This document shows positions 7,267 to 10,745 of a stretch of DNA of 10,745 nt, piece by piece. The notes beneath the pieces are model-generated. The model made no database searches, was not told where the DNA came from, and saw nothing but the letters and a program-made list of their open reading frames with translations. The first letter of the stretch is position 1, and each line of letters opens with the position of its first letter. Origin of the DNA: JANSXG01 sp965652425 (GTDB taxonomy: Bacteria; Planctomycetota; Phycisphaerae; Phycisphaerales; UBA1924). Location of the stretch: NCBI GenBank assembly GCA_965652425.1, contig CBFGVX010000092.1, positions 1-10,745 on the forward strand. Direction: 5' to 3'. Made by a program: the position numbers and the translations under genes.

Positions 7267-8697
7267 GTGCGCCCCCTCGTCTGGTTCCGCAGCGACCTCC
7301 GCGTCCACGACAACACCGCCCTCGCCCGGGCCTGCAAATCCGCAGACCGCGGCGTCGTCGCCCTCCTCACCATCACCCCCAGGCAGTGGAAGGACAAGTT
7401 CGGCTGGGGCGATGCCAAGGCCGATTTCGTCCTCCGCAACATGCGCTCCCTCGCGGAATCGCTCAGCGCCCTCAACATCCCCGTCCGCGTCGTCTCCCAA
7501 CCGACCTTCTCCGGGCTCGACAAGGCCATCATCAAACTGATGCGCGACGGCAAGTGCGATGCGCTCTTCTTCAACCGCGAATACGAGCACTACGAGGTCC
7601 TTCGCGATGAAGCCGTCGCCTCCGCCGCGTCCGACGCCGGCTTCGCCGTGCACCAGTTCACCGACCAGACCATCTACGCTCCCGCGTCCGTCCGAACCAA
7701 GTCGCACTCCGTCTACACCGTCTTCACCCCGTTCAAGAAGTCATTCTGGGCTCGCTGGAAAGGCGGCGACCAGCCGCCCGTCCTCGATCGACCGACCCGG
7801 CAGCCGAAGATCGACATCGACTCGGACGAACTCCCCGATTCCATCAAGGGCTTCTCAGACCCCGACCTCGCGAGCCGCTGGCCCGCGGGCGAGAAGCACG
7901 CATCCTCGCGACTCGACGCCTTCATCAAGGACCGCATCAACGACTACGACGAGCACCGCGACATCCCCTCGCTCAACGGCACATCGACCCTCTCGCCCTA
8001 CCTCGCCGCCGGGGTCCTCTCCCCGCGTCAATGCCTCCACGCCGCGCTCGGGGCCAACCAGAACAGGATCGACTCCGGAAAACAGGGCGCGGTCATCTGG
8101 ATCGAAGAGCTGATCTGGCGCGAGTTCTACAAGTCCATCCTCGTCGGCTTCCCCAGAGTCAGCCGCGCCCGCGCCTTCAAGCAGGGCACCGAGCAGCTCG
8201 ATTGGAACGACGACGACAAGCTGTTCAAGGCATGGTGCGAGGGCCGCACCGGCTTCCCCATCGTCGACGCCGCCATGCGTCAACTCAACGCCACCGGCTG
8301 GATGCACAACCGTCTGCGCATGATCACCGCGTCCTTCCTCACCAAGGACCTCTTCATCGACTGGCGACGAGGCGAGGCCTACTTCGCCCAGCAGCTCATC
8401 GACTTCGACCTCGCCTCCAACAACGGCGGCTGGCAGTGGTCCGCGTCCACCGGAACCGACGCCCAGCCGTACTTCCGCGTCTTCAACCCCACCAGCCAGT
8501 CCGAACGCTTCGACCCCGATGGGGACTTCATCCGCACCTGGGTTCCCGAACTCGAAAGTCTCTCCGCAAAGCAGATCCACGACCCGAAATCCAAGCTCTC
8601 CGATGACCGCTTCGATGACCTCGGCTACCCCGCACCCATCGTCAATCACGCCAAGGCCCGCGAGCACGCCATACAGGCCTTCAAAGCCCTGAAATAG
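7267..8697 (+). CDS. phrB: class I CPD deoxyribodipyrimidine photolyase
   Basis: This 476-residue protein is close to E. coli PhrB throughout, and its length is normal. The N-terminal antenna domain starts LVWFRSDLRVHDNTAL (4-19) and contains TPRQW. The middle has YTVFTPFKKSFWARW. The FAD domain has NGTSTLSPYLAAGVLSPRQC, IEELIWREFYKSIL, TGWMHNRLRMITASF, NNGGWQWSAST and PYFRVFNP. The electron-transfer Trp triad (E. coli W306, W359, W382) is intact as W313, W366 and W389. The enzyme uses FADH- and blue/near-UV light to split cyclobutane pyrimidine dimers. The usual second chromophore would be methenyltetrahydrofolate; I cannot confirm its binding residues. The start is GTG 7267 with GAAAGG at 7255-7260 and 6 nt spacing, and the first residues align with the family start. 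The symbol follows E. coli usage. It is the last protein gene of the photoprotection run. Confidence 0.95.
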   Translation: MRPLVWFRSDLRVHDNTALARACKSADRGVVALLTITPRQWKDKFGWGDAKADFVLRNMRSLAESLSALNIPVRVVSQPTFSGLDKAIIKLMRDGKCDALFFNREYEHYEVLRDEAVASAASDAGFAVHQFTDQTIYAPASVRTKSHSVYTVFTPFKKSFWARWKGGDQPPVLDRPTRQPKIDIDSDELPDSIKGFSDPDLASRWPAGEKHASSRLDAFIKDRINDYDEHRDIPSLNGTSTLSPYLAAGVLSPRQCLHAALGANQNRIDSGKQGAVIWIEELIWREFYKSILVGFPRVSRARAFKQGTEQLDWNDDDKLFKAWCEGRTGFPIVDAAMRQLNATGWMHNRLRMITASFLTKDLFIDWRRGEAYFAQQLIDFDLASNNGGWQWSASTGTDAQPYFRVFNPTSQSERFDPDGDFIRTWVPELESLSAKQIHDPKSKLSDDRFDDLGYPAPIVNHAKAREHAIQAFKALK

Positions 8698-8730
8698 CGC
8701 CGCCCGACACCGGCACCCCATCCAACTCGC

Positions 8731-8736
8731 TATCAT
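8731..8736 (+). promoter_or_regulatory. candidate -10 element for tRNA-Pro
   Basis: TATCAT matches the -10 consensus at five of six positions and would start a transcript about 23 nt before the tRNA. No convincing -35 hexamer lies 16-18 bp upstream; CCGACA at 8704-8709 is too far. A short CCGG-TTCG-CCGG hairpin (8747-8758) lies between it and the tRNA. This is a weak call by eye. Confidence 0.3.
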
Positions 8737-8765
8737 CACCCCCAGCCCGGTTCGCCGGACCAGTT

Positions 8766-8839
8766 CAGGGTGTAGCTCAGCTTGGTAGAGCGCGGTCTTT
8801 GGGTGGCCGAAGTCGCAGGTTCGAATCCTGTCACCCTGA
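8766..8839 (+). tRNA. tRNA-Pro (anticodon UGG)
   Basis: The 74 bases fold as a complete cloverleaf. The acceptor arms CAGGGTG (8766-8772) and CACCCTG (8832-8838) pair at all seven positions. The D arm is GCTC/GAGC (8775-8778 with 8788-8791) around AGCTTGGTA. The anticodon stem CGGTC/GGCCG (8793-8797 with 8805-8809) closes the loop TTTGGGT, giving TGG at 8800-8802. The T arm GCAGG/CCTGT encloses TTCGAAT. The C1-G72 pair, A73 discriminator and G37 are bacterial proline identity features. CCA is not encoded and must be added enzymatically. UGG can read most or all proline codons. The gene stands between the photolyase and purD genes, and an intrinsic terminator follows. Confidence 0.96.
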
Positions 8840-8846
8840 CTTCTAC

Positions 8847-8900
8847 GGCCCGCCGGCATCCGTCGTTCCGGCGACGACGCGGCGGGCCTGTCATTTTCTC
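8847..8900 (+). terminator. intrinsic terminator after tRNA-Pro
   Basis: GGCCCGCCG (8847-8855) and CGGCGGGCC (8880-8888) form a perfect 9-bp outer stem. Inside it CGTCG (8861-8865) pairs with CGACG (8872-8876). A T-rich stretch containing TTTT follows (8889-8900). It begins eight bases after the tRNA ends and should end the tRNA transcript before purD. The T-tract is interrupted, so strength is uncertain. Confidence 0.75.
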
Positions 8901-8932
8901 AACGCTTCCCCCTCAGCACCGGACCTCTCCCG

Positions 8933-10339
8933 ATGGCCAAGCCCAAACGCACCAGCCGCACACTCCCCGATCAGATCCGAGCCCTCGTCATCGGTGGGGG
9001 AGGTCGCGAGCACGCCCTCGTCTGGCGCCTCAAGAAGTCCAAATCCGTCCAGGCCATCTACTCCACCCACGCCGGTAAGCCCGGCGAACCCGGCGGCAAC
9101 GCCGGCATCCGCTCCCTCGCCCAGCCCCTCGATTTCGAATTCGACATCAGGCAGGCCTACCGCGTGACCCAGTTCGTCCGCGCCAACAACATCAACCTCA
9201 TCGTCATCGGCCCCGAAGAACCGCTCGCCCTCGGCCTCGTTGACACCCTCGAAAAACTTCTCGAGAAGGACCCCGGACCCGAGGTCGCCATCTTCGGCCC
9301 CTCGCAGGAAGCCGCCCAGCTCGAGGCAGACAAGGCGTGGGCCAAACAGCTCATGCGCTCCGCCGCCATCCCCACCGGAGAAGCCCGCGTCTTCACCAGC
9401 GAACAGGGCGCGATCGAATACATCCGCACCCGCGAGGAACTCCCCGTCGTGAAGGCCGCCGGACTCGCCGCCGGCAAAGGGGTGGTCGTCCCCTCATCGC
9501 GCCAGGAAGCCGAAGCCGCCGTGCGCGACATGCTCTCCGAGAAGAAGTTCGGCGAGGCCGGATCCCGCGTCCTGCTCGAAGAGAAACTCTCCGGACCCGA
9601 GGTCTCCGTCTTCGCGCTCATCGACGGTCAGAACGCCATCCTGCTCGAACCCTGCCAGGACCACAAGCGCATCGGCGAGGGCGACACCGGACCCAACACC
9701 GGCGGCATGGGCGCGTACTGCCCGACACCCGTCATCTCCGAAGACCAGCTCGACACCGTCGCCCGAGACATCATCATCGCCACCCTCGACGCGCTGAAAC
9801 GCGAAGACATCAACTACCGCGGCTGCCTCTATGTCGGGCTCATGCTCACACCCGCCGGCCCCAAGGTCATCGAGTTCAACGTCCGCTTCGGCGACCCCGA
9901 GTGCCAATGCCTCGTGCGCCGCATCACCGGCGACTTCGGCCGCCTGCTCTACGCCACCGCGACCGGACGCCTCGACCTCATCGAATCCTCCGACTTCGGC
10001 CTCAGCGACAAGCCGGAGGAAAAGTTCGTCTGCTGCGTCGTCCTCGCCTCCGGCGGCTACCCGCTGAACTACCAGAAGGGCGTGCCAATCGAAGGCATCG
10101 AGGACGCCGAAAAAATCCCAGGCGTCACCGTCTTCCACGCCGGAACCACACGCGCCGACGGCCAGCTTAAGACCAACGGCGGACGCGTGCTCAATGTCGT
10201 CGCCTCCGGCTCCACCATCGCCGAGGCACGCGACCGCGCCAACGAAGCCGCCGAGAAGATCTCCTTCGTCGGCAAGACCTACCGCCGCGACATCGCCTGG
10301 CAGGTCGCCCCAGTCGGTGAACTCACCGCCCGCAACTGA
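8933..10339 (+). CDS. purD: phosphoribosylamine-glycine ligase (GAR synthetase)
   Basis: PurD joins glycine to 5-phosphoribosylamine using ATP, the second step of de novo purine synthesis in the cytosol. The 468-residue protein shows VIGGGGREHALVWRL (19-33), the N-terminal GAR synthetase signature; IGPEEPLALGLVD (92-104); the ATP-grasp region with VVKAAGLAAGKGVVV (172-186); GPNTGGMGAY (253-262); and EFNVRFGDPE (314-323), the metal and ATP-binding signature. It is about 40 residues longer than typical PurD, partly from a 16-residue basic N-terminal extension (MAKPKRTSRTLPDQIR). No in-frame alternative start lies nearer the core, so ATG 8933 is kept although it lacks a strong Shine-Dalgarno. 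No purine neighbours are visible. It ends 13 bp from the convergent kinase gene, with no evident terminator hairpin in the gap. Confidence 0.96.
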   Translation: MAKPKRTSRTLPDQIRALVIGGGGREHALVWRLKKSKSVQAIYSTHAGKPGEPGGNAGIRSLAQPLDFEFDIRQAYRVTQFVRANNINLIVIGPEEPLALGLVDTLEKLLEKDPGPEVAIFGPSQEAAQLEADKAWAKQLMRSAAIPTGEARVFTSEQGAIEYIRTREELPVVKAAGLAAGKGVVVPSSRQEAEAAVRDMLSEKKFGEAGSRVLLEEKLSGPEVSVFALIDGQNAILLEPCQDHKRIGEGDTGPNTGGMGAYCPTPVISEDQLDTVARDIIIATLDALKREDINYRGCLYVGLMLTPAGPKVIEFNVRFGDPECQCLVRRITGDFGRLLYATATGRLDLIESSDFGLSDKPEEKFVCCVVLASGGYPLNYQKGVPIEGIEDAEKIPGVTVFHAGTTRADGQLKTNGGRVLNVVASGSTIAEARDRANEAAEKISFVGKTYRRDIAWQVAPVGELTARN

Positions 10340-10352
10340 TCGCTCAAAGCAC

Positions 10353-10745
10353 TCAGTCCCGCGCCGCGTCGCTCACCCAGTCGAAGGTCTCAAGGTGATC
10401 CCGAAGCGCCCGCGCGTCCGGGAACGACTTCTTGAGCAGGTCCTTTCGAAGCCCCTTGATGATGTCCTTCGCCTCCGGCGGCAGGCCGCCGTACGCCTCG
10501 CGCCCGCCCAGCATCTCGTGGAACACCATGATCGCCTGGCGGACATCCTCGGCCACCTGCACCTTCGACCACCGCCCCCAGTCCCACAGGTCCAGCAGGC
10601 GCACATTGAAGTCGATCCCGCACCGGCGCACCAGCACATTCTCCGCGTGGATATCCCCGTGGTACGCCCTCGCCTTGTGGATCGGCTCGAGCGCCACCGC
10701 CATCGCGTGCAGCCCGTTGCGCGGCTTCGGCACTGTCGAGCCCGG
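10353..10745 (-). CDS. atypical Hanks-type protein kinase, C-terminal part (cut by right edge)
   Basis: The reading frame stays open to the window edge, so the start and the N-lobe lie outside. The visible 130 residues begin PGST, then VPKPRNG. The catalytic loop is YHGDIHAENVLV, where HGD replaces the usual HRD and the Asp and downstream Asn are kept (codons about 10661-10638). A metal-binding segment RLLDLWDWG (codons about 10601-10575) follows in place of plain DFG. The C-lobe helices continue with VAEDVRQAIMVFHEMLGG and PPEAKDIIKGLRKDLL. The protein ends at TGA (10355-10353) soon after HLETFDWVSDAARD, so no extra domain follows the kinase on this side. Lack of the HRD Arg suggests activity without activation-loop phosphorylation, or a substrate other than protein. 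It is convergent with purD and probably unrelated to it. A pseudokinase or a small-molecule kinase is possible. Confidence 0.75.
   Translation of the reverse strand, partial: PGSTVPKPRNGLHAMAVALEPIHKARAYHGDIHAENVLVRRCGIDFNVRLLDLWDWGRWSKVQVAEDVRQAIMVFHEMLGGREAYGGLPPEAKDIIKGLRKDLLKKSFPDARALRDHLETFDWVSDAARD

Noticed and set aside
6349..7707. 452-codon minus-strand open frame across the two photolyase genes
   Set aside because: It has the same shadow composition (repeated VxxGDG/EG) and crosses two well-recognised genes; it has no recognisable motif.
8747..8758. CCGG-TTCG-CCGG hairpin as terminator of the photolyase transcript
   Set aside because: The stem is only 4 bp and no T-tract follows; it is too weak to call.
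8766..8839. tRNA-Pro as an integration site for a genomic island
   Set aside because: No copy of the tRNA 3' end, integrase or mobility gene is visible, and the flank downstream of the tRNA is a terminator and purD.
7855..8859. 334-codon minus-strand open frame from the CPD photolyase into the tRNA
   Set aside because: It runs through the tRNA gene and opposes a conserved photolyase; it is a codon-bias artefact.

Overview
The window is GC-rich, densely coded bacterial chromosome with frequent GTG and TTG starts. The gene set fits the Planctomycetota, perhaps the Phycisphaerae: a carotenoid cluster with two CrtI/CrtN-type enzymes and an aldehyde dehydrogenase, resembling the C30 (squalene-route) pathway described there; an iron-sulfur bacterial photolyase; a Hanks-type kinase; and a tyrosine-less SDR. 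That placement is inferred from gene content, not demonstrated by a marker gene.

Layout. Leftward from about 1700: an aldehyde dehydrogenase, then the first 68 codons of a CrtI/CrtN-type desaturase cut by the left edge. A 102-bp divergent control region (1698-1799) separates these from a rightward run: a second CrtI/CrtN/CrtP-type oxidoreductase, a short-chain dehydrogenase whose catalytic Tyr is Ile, an exported SOUL heme-binding protein, a four-helix His-rich membrane protein, an FeS-BCP/PhrB-type (6-4) photolyase and a class I CPD photolyase. Then come tRNA-Pro(UGG) with a strong hairpin terminator, purD, and convergent to purD the C-terminal part of an atypical protein kinase cut by the right edge.

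How the genes work together. Positions 1-8697 read as a photoprotection island. Carotenoid genes would quench singlet oxygen, two photolyases of different classes would repair the two main UV lesions (CPD and 6-4 products), and a heme protein and a membrane protein sit between them. The SOUL, membrane and FeS photolyase genes overlap by 4 and 17 bp, so they are probably translationally coupled. The two halves share one divergent intergenic region, suggesting joint control, possibly by light, although no regulator gene is visible. The tRNA, purD and kinase are ordinary neighbours.

No mobile element, CRISPR array or long repeat was seen, and no stretch of 300 bases lacks a gene. The most unusual points are the Tyr-less SDR, the coupled SOUL/membrane/FeS-photolyase trio, and the lengthened cluster loop and altered aromatic residue in the FeS photolyase.
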